Below, piece after piece: positions 34,458 to 44,740 of a stretch of DNA of 64,000 nt. The notes under the pieces are model-generated. The model had not been told where the DNA came from. It saw only the letters and a list, made by a program, of their open reading frames with translations, and made no database searches. Where the stretch lies: the NCBI GenBank assembly GCA_964569085.1, contig CAZMTA010000008.1, positions 62,001-126,000 on the forward strand, written 5' to 3'. The DNA comes from JAJCZZ01 sp964569085 (GTDB lineage: Bacteria; Gemmatimonadota; Gemmatimonadetes; Longimicrobiales; Gaopeijiaceae). The stretch's first letter is position 1; every line of letters begins with the position of its first letter. The position numbers and the translations under genes are program-made.

Positions 34458-35890
34458 GAGACCCGCCCCCCGGCCAGAGCCTGCACCAGCCGGTGCAGGA
34501 ACTCCATCCCTTCGTAGAAGCTCTCCACCCGGATCCGCTCGTCCTGGCCGTGGGCCCGGTTGTCGTCCATGTCCCGGAAGAGCCCGCTCACGCCGTAGAC
34601 CGGGATCCCGGCGCGGCGGAGGTAGAGGGCGTCGGTGGCGCCGGTGCTCATGACGGGGAGCACCCGCACGCCGGGCCACATCTCCTCGGTGACGCGCTCG
34701 ATGGGACCCAGCACCTCGTCGGTGAGCGGCGAGGGCGGGCTGGGCCGCGCCGTCCCCGCGGGCTCGACCGCCACGTCGAAGGGGTCGGCCAGCGCCTGGA
34801 GGGAGGCGTGGACCTCCTCGGGATCGTGGTCCGGGAGGATCCGGCAGTTCACGTTGGCCTCGGCGAGCTGGGGCAGCGCGTTGCTGGCGTGCCCGCCCTC
34901 CAGGAGGGTGGCGACGCAGGTGGTGCGGAGGCGGGCGTTGTAGCCGGGCTCGACGGCCAGGACCTCCGCGGCGCCCCGGTCGTCGGGGTCGGCCACGATG
35001 CGCCGCATGGCCTCTCCGGTCTCGCCGCCCACCAGCTCGGCGGAGCGGGAGAAGAAGGCCTCGGTGACCTCGTTGAGCATGACCGGGAAGGCGTGCTCCT
35101 GGACGGCCTGGAGCGCCCGGGCCAGGTCGTAGATGGCGTTCTTCCGCACCGGGAGGGAGGAGTGGCCGCCCGGGTTCGTGGCCCGGAAGGTGAAGTTCAG
35201 GAACTTCTTCTCCGAGGCCTGGACGTTGTTGGAGATCCTCCGGCCGTCCTTCTCCATCCCGCCTCCGCCCTCGTTGAGCGCGAAGGCCGCCCGGACCAGC
35301 TCGGGGTGCTCCTCCAGGAGGAACTCCACGCCGTTGCGCGGCCCGCCCTCCTCGTCGGCGGTGAGGGCCATGACCACGTCCCGCTCGGGGACCCACCCCT
35401 CCTCGCGCCAGCGGATGAAGTTGGCCACGTGGATGGCCGCCTCGTCCTTGTCGTCGGTGACGCCGCGCCCGTAGTAGAAGCCGTCCCGCTCCATGAACGT
35501 GAAGGGCTCGATGTCCGGGCTCCAGTCCTCGGGGAGCGCCTCCACCACGTCGATGTGGGCCAGGAGGAGGACGGGCTCGGCGTCGGCGCTCCGGCCCCGG
35601 TAGCGCGCCACCAGGTTGCCCTTGGTGGGGGCGTCGGCGGGCACCACGACCCGCACGTCCTCCTCGGGGAAGCCGGCGTCCAGGAGCCTCCGCGCCATCG
35701 CCCGGGCGGCGGCGGTGTTGTCGCCGCGCTCGGTGTTCGTGGTGTTGATCTCGATCAGCTCCTGGAAGATGGAGCGGGCCAGCTCCATGTACCGCTCGGG
35801 CGGCAGGGTCTCCTGGGCCGCGGCGGGCCGCGCGGAGACGAGGACGACGGCCGCCGCGGCGGCGGGGAGGAGTCGACGGAGGAGGCGCAT
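34454..35890 (-). CDS. Secreted M20/M25/M40 family zinc peptidase
   Basis: A 478-residue exopeptidase. Signal peptide ending AARPAAAQ. Zinc-site motifs: LLLAHIDVVEA (His, Asp), GRGVTDDK (bridging Asp), ADEEGG (catalytic and ligand Glu), and the C-terminal RAHGQDERI with the last His ligand. It probably cleaves dipeptides or N-acyl amino acids in the periplasm. ATG 35890. A small membrane protein gene overlaps its stop by 4 bp. Confidence 0.88.
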   Translation of the reverse strand: MRLLRRLLPAAAAAVVLVSARPAAAQETLPPERYMELARSIFQELIEINTTNTERGDNTAAARAMARRLLDAGFPEEDVRVVVPADAPTKGNLVARYRGRSADAEPVLLLAHIDVVEALPEDWSPDIEPFTFMERDGFYYGRGVTDDKDEAAIHVANFIRWREEGWVPERDVVMALTADEEGGPRNGVEFLLEEHPELVRAAFALNEGGGGMEKDGRRISNNVQASEKKFLNFTFRATNPGGHSSLPVRKNAIYDLARALQAVQEHAFPVMLNEVTEAFFSRSAELVGGETGEAMRRIVADPDDRGAAEVLAVEPGYNARLRTTCVATLLEGGHASNALPQLAEANVNCRILPDHDPEEVHASLQALADPFDVAVEPAGTARPSPPSPLTDEVLGPIERVTEEMWPGVRVLPVMSTGATDALYLRRAGIPVYGVSGLFRDMDDNRAHGQDERIRVESFYEGMEFLHRLVQALAGGRVS

Positions 35891-36011
35891 GGAAGGCTCC
35901 GGGCTTCGGGGAAGGCGGGCGGACAAGCTACCCTCCCCGCCCCTCGCTCGCGACGGTAGCTTCGGGCTCGCCGCCGTCCCGGCCCTCCGCCTCCGACCCG
36001 GTGCCCGCCCC

Positions 36012-37130
36012 GTGCCCGACGCCCCTCTCCCAGCCCGGCCCCCGGACCCGCCGCCCTGGTCCCCGTACGTGGCGTGGGCCAAGACCACGGCGTGGGGGCC
36101 CCACGACCTGGCCACCTCGAACCTCCTCCACCTGGTCCCCGGGGAGCTCCCGGGAGCCGAGGAGGTCCTCCTCGGGCTCGGCCGGCCCCGGGGGTCGGGC
36201 CCGACGCTCCGGGGGGCGCTGGCCGCCCGCTACGGGACGGACGAGGCCCGGGTGGCCCTCTCGTGCGGCGCGTCCGGCGGGACGTTCCTGGCGCTGGGCG
36301 CCCTGACCCGCCCCGGCGGGACGGTGCTCGTGGAGAGCCCGGGCTACGACCCCCACCCCGGCGCGGCGCGCTTCCTGGGGGCCCGGGTGCGGACCTTCCC
36401 CCGGCCGACGGAGGACGGCTTCCGGCTGGATCCGGACGCCGTGGCCGCCGCGCTGGACGACGACGTGGACGTCGTCCTCCTCACCAACCTCCACAACCCC
36501 ACGGGGGTGTGGACCGACCCGGACGCGCTGGCCGAGGTGGGGGCGCGGGCGGAGGCGGCGGGCGCCCGGGTCGTGGTGGACGAGGTCTACCTGGAGACGG
36601 CCCGGGACGTGGATACGCGCCCCGCCGCGCTCCTCCATCCCGCCCTGGTCTCGGTGAGCAGCCTCAGCAAGGCGTTCGGCCTGTCGGGCACGCGGGTGGG
36701 CTGGGTGCTGGCCGATCCGGAGACCGCCGAGGCCGTGCGGCGGGTCCGGGACGTGGTGGACGGCGTGGGCTCGGAGCCCATGGAGCGCCTGGGCGCCCTG
36801 GCCGTGACGGAGATGGACCGCCTCCTGGAGCGGGCGCGGGCCCACCTGGCCGCCAACACGGCGCTCCTGCGGGACTTCGTAGAGGGCCGGGCGGAGCTGA
36901 CCTGGACGCCCCCGGCGGACGGCTGCCCGGTGGCCGCGGTCCGGCTCGTGGGGGAGGAGGACGCCGACGCCTTCGCCGAGCGGGCCCTGCGGGACCACGG
37001 GGTGAAGGTGGTGCCGGGGCGCTTCTTCGGGCTGCCCGACCACCTGCGGCTGGCGGTGGCGGGCCCCACCGAGGCGGTGCGCGCCGCGCTGGAGGCGCTG
37101 GGGAGGGCGCTGGACGCGGAGGCGGTGTGA
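36012..37130 (+). CDS. PLP-dependent aminotransferase, class I/II
   Basis: A 372-residue cytosolic aminotransferase. Key parts: SCGASGGTFLAL, ESPGYDPHPG, LLTNLHNPTGVW, VVVDEVYLE and the PLP-lysine motif SVSSLSKAFGLSGTRVGW. Start uncertain: GTG 36012 is the only start between the divergent peptidase gene and the conserved region with reasonable spacing. Substrate pair unknown. The neighbour downstream is convergent. Confidence 0.85.
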   Translation: MPDAPLPARPPDPPPWSPYVAWAKTTAWGPHDLATSNLLHLVPGELPGAEEVLLGLGRPRGSGPTLRGALAARYGTDEARVALSCGASGGTFLALGALTRPGGTVLVESPGYDPHPGAARFLGARVRTFPRPTEDGFRLDPDAVAAALDDDVDVVLLTNLHNPTGVWTDPDALAEVGARAEAAGARVVVDEVYLETARDVDTRPAALLHPALVSVSSLSKAFGLSGTRVGWVLADPETAEAVRRVRDVVDGVGSEPMERLGALAVTEMDRLLERARAHLAANTALLRDFVEGRAELTWTPPADGCPVAAVRLVGEEDADAFAERALRDHGVKVVPGRFFGLPDHLRLAVAGPTEAVRAALEALGRALDAEAV

Positions 37131-37163
37131 GGCGTCGGTGGCGGGGGGGCGGGCCGGGGCCGC

Positions 37164-38336
37164 CTACCCCGTGATGCTGTACTCGTAGCGGCCGCGGACC
37201 GGATCGCCCTCGTCCCAGCGCGCGAGCCGGAACATGCGCGGGTCGAAGGTGGGCTCCTCCCCCGTGACCATCTCGGCCACGAGGAGGCCCACCGCGGGCC
37301 CCAGCTTGAAGCCGTGGCCGCTGAAGCCGGTGCAGAGGAAGTGCCCGCTCCCGGCGGGCACCTCGTCGATGACCGGGTGCCAGTCCGGGGTGATGGCGTA
37401 CAGCCCCGCGTAGCCCCGGCGCGGCGCGGCCGCCTCCATGTCGGGGCACCGCGCGATCCAGCGCTGCCCCACCTCCAGGTCGAAGCCGTCGTCCACGTGC
37501 TCCGGGTAGGCGTCGGGGTCCACCACGTCGTCGGCCTCGGAGGGGTCGATGAGGCCCACCAGCATCAGGTCGCCGGTCTCGGGGCGGAAGTACGAGGCGT
37601 GGGCGAAGTCCAGCACCACCGGATGGTCCCCCCGGTGGCCTTCGGGGCGGTTGAAGACCGAGACCTGGGCCCGGCACGACGCCACCGGCACCTCCAGGTC
37701 CGCCATCTTCGCCACCCGGGCGCCCCACGGGCCCGCGCAGTTCACCACCGCGTCGGCGTCGACGGGGCCGGCGGAGGTGTCCACGCCGCGGACCCGTCCG
37801 CCCTCGAAGCGGATGCTGGTCACCTCGGTGTTCAGGAGGAAGCGGGCGCCGGCCCGCTTGGCGGCGTCGGCCAGCGACGTGGTGGTCTGGTGCGGGTCGG
37901 CGTAGCCGGCGCCGGGCTCGTACGCCGCCGCCACCAGGTCCGCCGAGGCCACGCCGGGCAGCACGTCGGAGATCTCCTCCGCCGAGAGGATCCGCGTATC
38001 GATGCCCACGGAGCTCTGGAGCTCCACGTTGGCCCGGAGGCCCTCGGCGTCCTCGCCGGGGACCAGGACCAGGAAGCCCGAGCGCACGAAGCCGGCCTCG
38101 CCGCCCACCCGCTCCTCGAAGTCGGTGAAGACCTCGAGGCCGTAGCGGGCCATGCGGGCCGTGACCTCGTTGGAATAGTGCTGCCGCACGATGGCGGACG
38201 ATCGGCCGGTGGAGCCGGAGGCCAGGGCCCCCTTCTCGACCACCAGGACCGACTGCCCCCTGCGCCCCAGCTCCATGGCCGTGGCGCATCCCATGATCCC
38301 TCCGCCGATGACGACGGTGTCGTAGCGCTCGCTCAT
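37164..38336 (-). CDS. FAD-dependent amine/amino acid oxidase (DAO, sarcosine oxidase beta-like)
   Basis: A 390-residue flavoprotein. N-terminal dinucleotide motif TVVIGGGIMGCATAMELGRRG, ASGSTGRSSAIVRQHYSNE (FAD contact, as in SoxB/DadA relatives) and C-terminal GFSGHGFKLGPAVG. It would oxidise an N-methyl or free amino acid to give H2O2. ATG 38336. Convergent with the aminotransferase gene, so amino-acid breakdown is a shared theme. Confidence 0.87.
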   Translation of the reverse strand: MSERYDTVVIGGGIMGCATAMELGRRGQSVLVVEKGALASGSTGRSSAIVRQHYSNEVTARMARYGLEVFTDFEERVGGEAGFVRSGFLVLVPGEDAEGLRANVELQSSVGIDTRILSAEEISDVLPGVASADLVAAAYEPGAGYADPHQTTTSLADAAKRAGARFLLNTEVTSIRFEGGRVRGVDTSAGPVDADAVVNCAGPWGARVAKMADLEVPVASCRAQVSVFNRPEGHRGDHPVVLDFAHASYFRPETGDLMLVGLIDPSEADDVVDPDAYPEHVDDGFDLEVGQRWIARCPDMEAAAPRRGYAGLYAITPDWHPVIDEVPAGSGHFLCTGFSGHGFKLGPAVGLLVAEMVTGEEPTFDPRMFRLARWDEGDPVRGRYEYSITG

Positions 38337-38413
38337 GCGGCCTACGCTGGTGGTCCGGCGGGGAGCGGGCAAGGGAGGCTTGCCAACCCCGGGGGCGGAC
38401 ACGAGCATCGGGC

Positions 38414-39976
38414 ATGACTTTCGCCCCGAAGCACCTCCGACCCCTCCGCCGGCGCCCCGGCCGCCGGAGCCTCTCCCCCGCCCCGGCCGCGCTCCTGGCC
38501 GCGACCCTGCTCCTGTCGGCGTGCGGCGGGGACGACGGCCCCGAGCCCAGGGAGGTCTCGTTCGCCCCCATGGAGGTGGCCGCCTTCGCCGACGCCGGCT
38601 CCCTGACCGACGCCTGGGCCGACGTGGACGCCGACGGCGACCCCGACCGCTTCGTGGGCTTCAACGGCGGGCCGGCGCGCCTCTACCGGAACGACGGGCT
38701 GGCGGGCTTCGCCGACGTGGCCCCCCAGATGGGGCTGGACGTGACCCGGCCCGTGCGCACCGCCGCCTGGGGCGACTACGACGGCGACGGCGATCCGGAC
38801 CTCCTCCTGGGCCTGGCGGGCGAGGGCGAGGGGGCGCTCCAGCTCTGGCGCAACGAGGGAGCCACCTTCGCCGAGGTCTCCGGCGAGGCCGGGCTGACCC
38901 TCCCCGCCGCCGCGACGCGGCAGGCTTCGTGGGTCGACGTGGACGCCGACGGGGACCTGGACCTCTACGTGGCGCTCCGGGACGGCCCGAACCGTCTATG
39001 GCGGAACGAGGGCGGGACCTTCTCCGACGCCACCGAGGCCACCGGGCTCGGCGACGCGCGGCGGAGCGTGGGCGCCGTCTGGTTCGATATGGACGCCGAC
39101 GGGGACCTGGACGCGTACGTGGCGAACATGGACGGGGACGCCAACGGGATGTGGCGCAACGACGGGGGCACCTTCACCGACGTGGCCGCCGAGCTGGGCC
39201 TGGACGCGGGCGGGCGCGCCCTGGGCGACGAGAGCCAGGGCACGGTGCGCCCGTGCGCCGCCGACTTCGACCACGACGGCGACCTGGACCTCTTCACCGC
39301 CAACTACGGGCCCAACGGGCTCTTCCGGAACCCGGGGCCCCAGGGCGGCCGCTGGTCGAACGTGGCCGCGGACGTCGGGCTCGCCGGGGACAGCCGGGAC
39401 GACACCTGCGCCTGGGGCGACTTCGACAACAACGGGCTTCTGGACCTCTTCGTGAACGGCACCGTGACCGGCGGGACCCAGTACCCCGACCGCCTCTACC
39501 GCCTGGACGAGGGGAGCTACGTGGACGTCTGGCCCGGGGAGCTGGGCGAGCTGGCCGCCGACCACGGCGCCACCTGGGTGGACGTGGACGGCGACGGCGA
39601 CCTGGACCTGTCGCTCACCGGGGTGGCGGAGGACGGCATGCACCACGTCCTCCAGAACCTCCTGCGCCCCGAGTTCGCCGGGCACTCGCTGAAGGTCCGG
39701 GTCCTGGACCAGGAGGGGCGGGCCACCCGCGCCGGCGCCGAGGTGGGGATCTTCGTGCCCGGCACCCGGAACCCGCTGGCGCTGGGGATCATGGACACGG
39801 GCTCGGGCTACGACGCCCAGTCCGACCTCCCCGTCCACTTCGGCATCCCCGGCCTCCAGCCCGTGGACCTGGTGATCTTCATCCAGGGCGAGGACGGGCG
39901 GCGCACCGCGGCGGTGGGGCGGATCAACCCCGAGGAGTTCCGGGGGCGGGTCCTGGAGGCGCGGATCGGAGGGTAG
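38414..39976 (+). CDS. VCBS/FG-GAP repeat lipoprotein with ASPIC/UnbV C-terminal domain
   Basis: A 520-residue surface lipoprotein (lipobox LLLSACGGD). At least seven repeats with calcium-binding loops: DVDADGDPD, DYDGDGDPD, DVDADGDLD, DMDADGDLD, DFDHDGDLD, DFDNNGLLD and DVDGDGDLD, each followed by a hydrophobic strand, forming a beta-propeller. The end (GRATRAGAEVGIF ... PVHFGIPGLQPVDLV) matches the ASPIC/UnbV domain. Adhesion or glycan binding is likely. ATG 38414. Confidence 0.88.
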   Translation: MTFAPKHLRPLRRRPGRRSLSPAPAALLAATLLLSACGGDDGPEPREVSFAPMEVAAFADAGSLTDAWADVDADGDPDRFVGFNGGPARLYRNDGLAGFADVAPQMGLDVTRPVRTAAWGDYDGDGDPDLLLGLAGEGEGALQLWRNEGATFAEVSGEAGLTLPAAATRQASWVDVDADGDLDLYVALRDGPNRLWRNEGGTFSDATEATGLGDARRSVGAVWFDMDADGDLDAYVANMDGDANGMWRNDGGTFTDVAAELGLDAGGRALGDESQGTVRPCAADFDHDGDLDLFTANYGPNGLFRNPGPQGGRWSNVAADVGLAGDSRDDTCAWGDFDNNGLLDLFVNGTVTGGTQYPDRLYRLDEGSYVDVWPGELGELAADHGATWVDVDGDGDLDLSLTGVAEDGMHHVLQNLLRPEFAGHSLKVRVLDQEGRATRAGAEVGIFVPGTRNPLALGIMDTGSGYDAQSDLPVHFGIPGLQPVDLVIFIQGEDGRRTAAVGRINPEEFRGRVLEARIGG

Positions 39977-39985
39977 GCGAGGCGC

Positions 39986-40957
39986 CTACCAGACCTCCAC
40001 GTCCCGCCCCGACGCCAGCGGCCCCCGGTACCCGGCGGCCCGCATCTCCGCCACCAGCCCGGCGTCGTCGGTCCCCCAGAAGAGCTGGTGGTAGAGCACC
40101 AGGAGCCCGGGGCGGGCCCGCCCGGCCAGCTCGGCCAGCTCCGTGGTGGAGGTGTGGAAGGCCCGGTGGTACCGCTGCCACTCGGGCGGGCGGGTCCGGA
40201 AGCGGTCCGCCGAGTACACCTCGTGGACCAGGACGTCGCAGCCGTCGCAGGCCTCCACCAGCGCCTCGGTGGGGGCGGCGTCGCCGGAGACGACCACGGT
40301 CCGGTCCGGCCCCTCGAAGCGGAAGCCGTACGCCTCGGGCCACGAGCCGTGGCGCACGGGGATCGCGTAGACCCGCACCCGCTCGTCCTCCCACACCAGC
40401 CCGGGCTCCAGGGCGTGCACCTCGGGGCGCCAGGCGTCCCGGTTGTGCTCCCGGGGCTCCAGGCCGTCCCGGCGGAGCTCGATGTCGGCCCGGTAGGCCT
40501 GGGCCAGGTGGTCCACCATCTCCGCGGTGCCCGCCGGACCGTGAACGGCCAGCGGCACGGGGCGGTCCAGCACCCAGGGGCTCAGCATGAGGTCGGGGAG
40601 CCCCACGGTGTGGTCCGAGTGGAGGTGGGTGAGGAAGACCCGCCGGAGCCCCCCGGGCGCCAGCGCCGGGATGTCCAGCTCCCCGGCGGCCCGGGCGGCG
40701 CGGCGCACGACGCCCGGGCCCGCGTCCACCAGGTAGGCGTGGTCGTCCACCACCACCGCCACGGCCGGGCCCGAGCGCTCCGGATCGGCGTTGGGCGTGC
40801 CGGTGCCCAGGAGCACCACCCGGGTGCGCGGCGCCGGTGCGTCCTCCTGGGCCCCGGCGGCCTCCGGGGCGCCCAGCCCCAGCGTGAGGGCGGCGGAGAG
40901 GGCGGCCACCCCCAGCGCCCGGCCCACGCGCCGGACGGGCCCGCTCGGGCCTACCAC
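39986..40957 (-). CDS. Exported metallo-beta-lactamase-fold hydrolase
   Basis: A 323-residue MBL-fold enzyme with signal peptide (LGVAALSAALTLGLGAPEAAGA). Metal motif FLTHLHSDHTVGLPDL (HxHxDH), SGDAAP and final FHTSTTEL with His ligands, as in RNase Z/arylsulfatase-like MBLs (start RVVLLGTGTPNADPERSGP). GTG 40957 overlaps the addA stop by 7 bp; GTG 40927 is another option. Substrate unknown; secreted location argues against RNA processing. Confidence 0.82.
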   Translation of the reverse strand: MVGPSGPVRRVGRALGVAALSAALTLGLGAPEAAGAQEDAPAPRTRVVLLGTGTPNADPERSGPAVAVVVDDHAYLVDAGPGVVRRAARAAGELDIPALAPGGLRRVFLTHLHSDHTVGLPDLMLSPWVLDRPVPLAVHGPAGTAEMVDHLAQAYRADIELRRDGLEPREHNRDAWRPEVHALEPGLVWEDERVRVYAIPVRHGSWPEAYGFRFEGPDRTVVVSGDAAPTEALVEACDGCDVLVHEVYSADRFRTRPPEWQRYHRAFHTSTTELAELAGRARPGLLVLYHQLFWGTDDAGLVAEMRAAGYRGPLASGRDVEVW

Positions 40958-43900
40958 GACTCCACCCGGTCCTGGGCCGTGAAGTAGAGGACCCGCTCCT
41001 TCACCGGCTCGCCGGTGAGGGAGGCCCACGCCTCGGCGTACAGCTCCACCTGGCGCCGGTACCGCGCCACCCGCTCCGGGAACTCGGGGTCCGTCCCCAC
41101 GTCGGTCTTGTAGTCGGCGATGATCCATCCGTCCTCCTCCTTGAACGCGAGGTCGATGACGCCCTCCAGCACCGCGGGGGGCTCGGCGGCGGAGGCGTCC
41201 GGCCCGGCGACCTCGGCCAGCTCCGGGTCGGCTCCCCCGCCGGCGCCGGTTCCCTCGTCCGGGCCGGCTCGGCCGGCCGACGGCCCTTCGGCCCCGGCCT
41301 CCACCGGCTCGCCGAAGAGGTCGAGCTGCCGCCGCTCCGGCCCGCCTCCCCCGGGCCCCTCCACCGTCTCGGGCTCCGGCGGCTCGGGAGGCCGCGCGAG
41401 CCCCCGGGCCGCGAAGGGGATCTCGGCCAGGAGCCGCTCGGCGGCCTCGGCCCGGCGCCACAGCTCCGAGTCGCGCACGGCGTGGACCAGGTCCAGCAGC
41501 TCCTGGAGCTCCACGGGCTCGCCGTGGTCGTCCAGGGGCCGCTCGTGCTCCACCAGGTGGCTGCGGCAGGCCGCCATGAGGGCGGTCTCCGAGGGGTCCT
41601 CCGCCGCGGCGGCCAGCGCCTCGTGGACCGCGCTCCCCCAGGAGTAGCCCCGGAAGTCGCCGGGCTCGGAGGCCCGCCCCGTCGCCGCGCCTCCCGCGGC
41701 CCCCGGGTCCGCGCCCGCCGCCGGGTCCGCCCCACCCTCGCCGGTCTCCTCCTCCGGGGCCGGGCCGCCCTTGGCCAGCTCGGTGACGGACACGTGACGG
41801 TACGACGGACGTCGTCCCTCCTGGACGCGGCGGCGGGCGGCCTCGGTGGCCCGCCCCGCCTCCTCCGGGCCCAGCTCGAGGACCGGCCGGGGCGGCGGCT
41901 CCACCACCTCGAGCTCCAGCTCCCGGGCGTGCTCGGTGACCCAGGCGTCCAGGGGCGACCAGACCGAGCCCTCGGGCTTCTCCACCCAGCGGGCCACCAC
42001 CAGCTCCTCCCGGGCGCGGGTCACCGCCACGTACAGGAGGCGGACCTGCTCGGCGGCCTCGAAGCGGAGCTCGAGCGCCTCCTTCTCCTCCCAGGTGGCG
42101 GGCCGGGCCAGCGGCTGGTCCCCGCCCCACCCGCCGGTGCGCTCCGAGACCCGCAGCCACCCGGTGGCCCGGCCCTCGGCGTCGCGCTCGACGTGGACCG
42201 ACGGCCGGTGCTCGCTCTCCCGCGAGGGATCGGCCAGGACCACCACCCGGGCCTCCAGCCCCTTGGCCTGGTGGAGGTTCATGAGGCGGGCCACGCCCGG
42301 GCGGCCCGGCTCCAGCGGCGCCTCGGCCTCGCTCAGCGCCAGGGCGCTGCGGAGCGCCTCCAGGGCGCCGGGCAGCGAGGCCTCGCCGGCCAGCGCCGCC
42401 GCCCGGACCGTGTCCAGCGCGAAGGCGAGCTCGCCGGCGCGGATCGAGCCCAGGTCCCCGGACGCCGCGTAGGGGAGCAGCCCGACCTCGACCGCCACCC
42501 GGGAGACGAAGACGTCGGCGGGCTGGGCCGTGGCCCACCCGAACCACCGGTGCAGCGTGGCCAGGGCCTCCAGGACCTCCGGGTCCCCGCGGGTCCCGGG
42601 GCGGACCGCGCTCAGATCCCCGCCGGCCAGGCGGTGGGCGGTGACGCGCTCCAGGTCCAGCCCGAAGAAGAGCCCCACCAGCACGGACAGCACCTTCACC
42701 GGGTTCTCCGGGTCCACCATGCACTCCAGGACCGTCATGAGCTCGGCGAGCTCGTGGGCCACGCCCACCCCCGCGCCCGTCACCTGGAGGGGCACGCCCC
42801 GGGCTTCCAGCGCCCGGGCGTAGACGTCCAGATAGTGGGTGGTCCGGGTGAGGATCATGAAGTCCCCGGGGCTCCGCTCGCCGGCGTCGATGCGGGCCCG
42901 GATCCAGCTCGCCAGCCGGGCCGCGTCGTCCTCGGCCACCGCCTCCCGGGAGCGCCCGTCGGGGTGGACGGCGTACCAGAAGACCCCCTCCTCCACCACG
43001 TCCTCCTCGGGGGGGCGGGTCAGGAGCGGCTCGAAGCGGGCCTGCTCGGCGTCGGCCTCGGGGGGGAAGAAGCCCTCCCGGTCGAAGAGCCCGTTCACCA
43101 GGTCCCCGATCCCCGGGCGGGAGCGGAAGTTGGCGGTGAGCTCCAGGACGTCGCCCACGGCCTCGAAGCGCCGCTTGACCATCTCGTAGAGCTGGATGTC
43201 GGCGCGCCGGAAGCGGTAGATGCTCTGCTTGGGATCGCCGACCACGAAGAGGGCGCCCGGACGGGGCACGGCGCGGCGCCAGTCGGCCGGCCCGCCGGGC
43301 GCGTCGTCCTCCCGGGCGTCGGTGTCCGGAGCGTCGTCGTCCCCGCCGTCCTCGCCCGGCGCGTCCCGCGTCCCCTCCCGCCCTCCGGGATCCGAGGCCA
43401 GGAGCATCATGATCTCGGCCTGGAGGGGGTCGGTGTCCTGGAACTCGTCCACGAGCAGGCGCCGGTAGCGCTCCCCCAGCTCCCGTCGGGCGTCGGGGTG
43501 CTCCCGGAGGAGCCGGGCGGTGAGGAGGAGGAGGTCCTGGAAGTCCAGGACGCCCACCCGGCGCCGGTGCTCCGCGAACTCCCGGGCCGCGGCGCCGGCC
43601 AGCTCCAGGGCCCGCACGTAGCAGTGGGCGTACCATCGCTGGAGGAGCGCGTTGGCCGGGGCGTCGGGGCCCACGGTGAACGCGTCCACCCGGTCCCGGA
43701 ACTCCTTGGCCAGCGCCTTGTCCCGCCAGCGCTTCTGGGTGATCTGGTGGCCCCGGGGACCCCGCTTGCACAGCGGCTTGAGCGCCTCGAAGAAGTCCGC
43801 CGTGCCGGACCACCCGGTGACGTCCCGGGTGAAGGCCAGCGTGCGGATCTTCCCCTGGAGGGAGTCCCAGCCCCGGGGCGGCTCCCGGGCGGGCATGAGC

Positions 43901-44595
43901 TCCATCCCCCGGTCCACCAGCTCGGAGAGCTCGGTCCGGATCCGGGCCACCTCGGCCTGGGACGGCGAGCCCGCCTGGTCGGCGGGGAAGTCCACGTCGG
44001 GGTTCTCCACCAGCGTCTGGAAGAGCCCCAGGAGGTGGGCGGGGCGCAGCCCGGTCTCGGCCAGCGCCTCCAGCGCCGGGTCGGCCTCCCGGACCAGGCG
44101 CTCCAGGTAGGCGTCCCAGAAGCGGCGGTGGAAGGACGCCCGCTCCTCCACCGGCAGCTCCCGGAAGGCCGGGTCCAGCCCCACGTCCAGGGGCCGCTCC
44201 CGGAGGAGGCGGGCGCAGAAGGCGTGGATGGTCCCCACGAAGGCGCGGTCGATGTCCTCCAGCGCGGTCCGGAGCCGGGCCCGCTCGGCCTCGGCCCGCT
44301 CCGCCTCCTCCGGCTCCCCCCGGGCCGCCGGGGGCGCCGCCACCCGGCGCTCCAGCTCGGCCTGGAGCCGCTCCCGCAGCTCGCCGGCGGCCTTCCGGGT
44401 GAAGGTCACGGCCGCCAGCTCGTCCACCGTGGCCGTGCCCGTGGCCAGGAGCGCCACCATGCGCCCCACCAGCTCGGTGGTCTTCCCCGACCCGGCCCCG
44501 GCCTCCACCAGGAAGCTCGTGTCGAGGTCGGTACGGATCCGGACGCGGGCCGCCTCGTCGGGAAGCGGCAGGGGGCGGACGGAGGGGTCGGACAT
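40951..44595 (-). CDS. addA: AddA-type helicase-nuclease subunit (UvrD/RecB-like)
   Basis: A 1214-residue SF1 helicase with a C-terminal PD-(D/E)XK nuclease, the AddA half of the AddAB double-strand-break resection enzyme. Walker A AGAGSGKTT at 32-41, AAVTFTRKAAGELRERL, DEFQDTD near 382, VVGDPKQSIYRFR, LTANFRSRPG, MNLHQAKGLEARVVVL, LLYVAVTRARE; nuclease GSAVHEALAAAAED near 980 and the Asp-YKT catalytic part (GVIDLAF, IIADYKTD) near 1160. An acidic insert (EDGGDDDAPDTDAREDDAPG) splits the segment after DEFQDTD. ATG 44595. The partner addB lies 10 kb away on the same strand. Confidence 0.88.
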   Translation of the reverse strand: MSDPSVRPLPLPDEAARVRIRTDLDTSFLVEAGAGSGKTTELVGRMVALLATGTATVDELAAVTFTRKAAGELRERLQAELERRVAAPPAARGEPEEAERAEAERARLRTALEDIDRAFVGTIHAFCARLLRERPLDVGLDPAFRELPVEERASFHRRFWDAYLERLVREADPALEALAETGLRPAHLLGLFQTLVENPDVDFPADQAGSPSQAEVARIRTELSELVDRGMELMPAREPPRGWDSLQGKIRTLAFTRDVTGWSGTADFFEALKPLCKRGPRGHQITQKRWRDKALAKEFRDRVDAFTVGPDAPANALLQRWYAHCYVRALELAGAAAREFAEHRRRVGVLDFQDLLLLTARLLREHPDARRELGERYRRLLVDEFQDTDPLQAEIMMLLASDPGGREGTRDAPGEDGGDDDAPDTDAREDDAPGGPADWRRAVPRPGALFVVGDPKQSIYRFRRADIQLYEMVKRRFEAVGDVLELTANFRSRPGIGDLVNGLFDREGFFPPEADAEQARFEPLLTRPPEEDVVEEGVFWYAVHPDGRSREAVAEDDAARLASWIRARIDAGERSPGDFMILTRTTHYLDVYARALEARGVPLQVTGAGVGVAHELAELMTVLECMVDPENPVKVLSVLVGLFFGLDLERVTAHRLAGGDLSAVRPGTRGDPEVLEALATLHRWFGWATAQPADVFVSRVAVEVGLLPYAASGDLGSIRAGELAFALDTVRAAALAGEASLPGALEALRSALALSEAEAPLEPGRPGVARLMNLHQAKGLEARVVVLADPSRESEHRPSVHVERDAEGRATGWLRVSERTGGWGGDQPLARPATWEEKEALELRFEAAEQVRLLYVAVTRAREELVVARWVEKPEGSVWSPLDAWVTEHARELELEVVEPPPRPVLELGPEEAGRATEAARRRVQEGRRPSYRHVSVTELAKGGPAPEEETGEGGADPAAGADPGAAGGAATGRASEPGDFRGYSWGSAVHEALAAAAEDPSETALMAACRSHLVEHERPLDDHGEPVELQELLDLVHAVRDSELWRRAEAAERLLAEIPFAARGLARPPEPPEPETVEGPGGGGPERRQLDLFGEPVEAGAEGPSAGRAGPDEGTGAGGGADPELAEVAGPDASAAEPPAVLEGVIDLAFKEEDGWIIADYKTDVGTDPEFPERVARYRRQVELYAEAWASLTGEPVKERVLYFTAQDRVESW

Positions 44596-44740
44596 GGAGG
44601 CGGGGTGGGGGTGCGCGCTCGGCGGGCCGGAAAGGTGGGCGCGGCGCCGGGAGGCCACCAGCCCCGGGGCGCCGCGCCCGGGAGGCGCGGCCGCTCGGTC
44701 CGCCCGGGCCGGCCGGCCCGTCCGCCGGCCCGTTCACGTC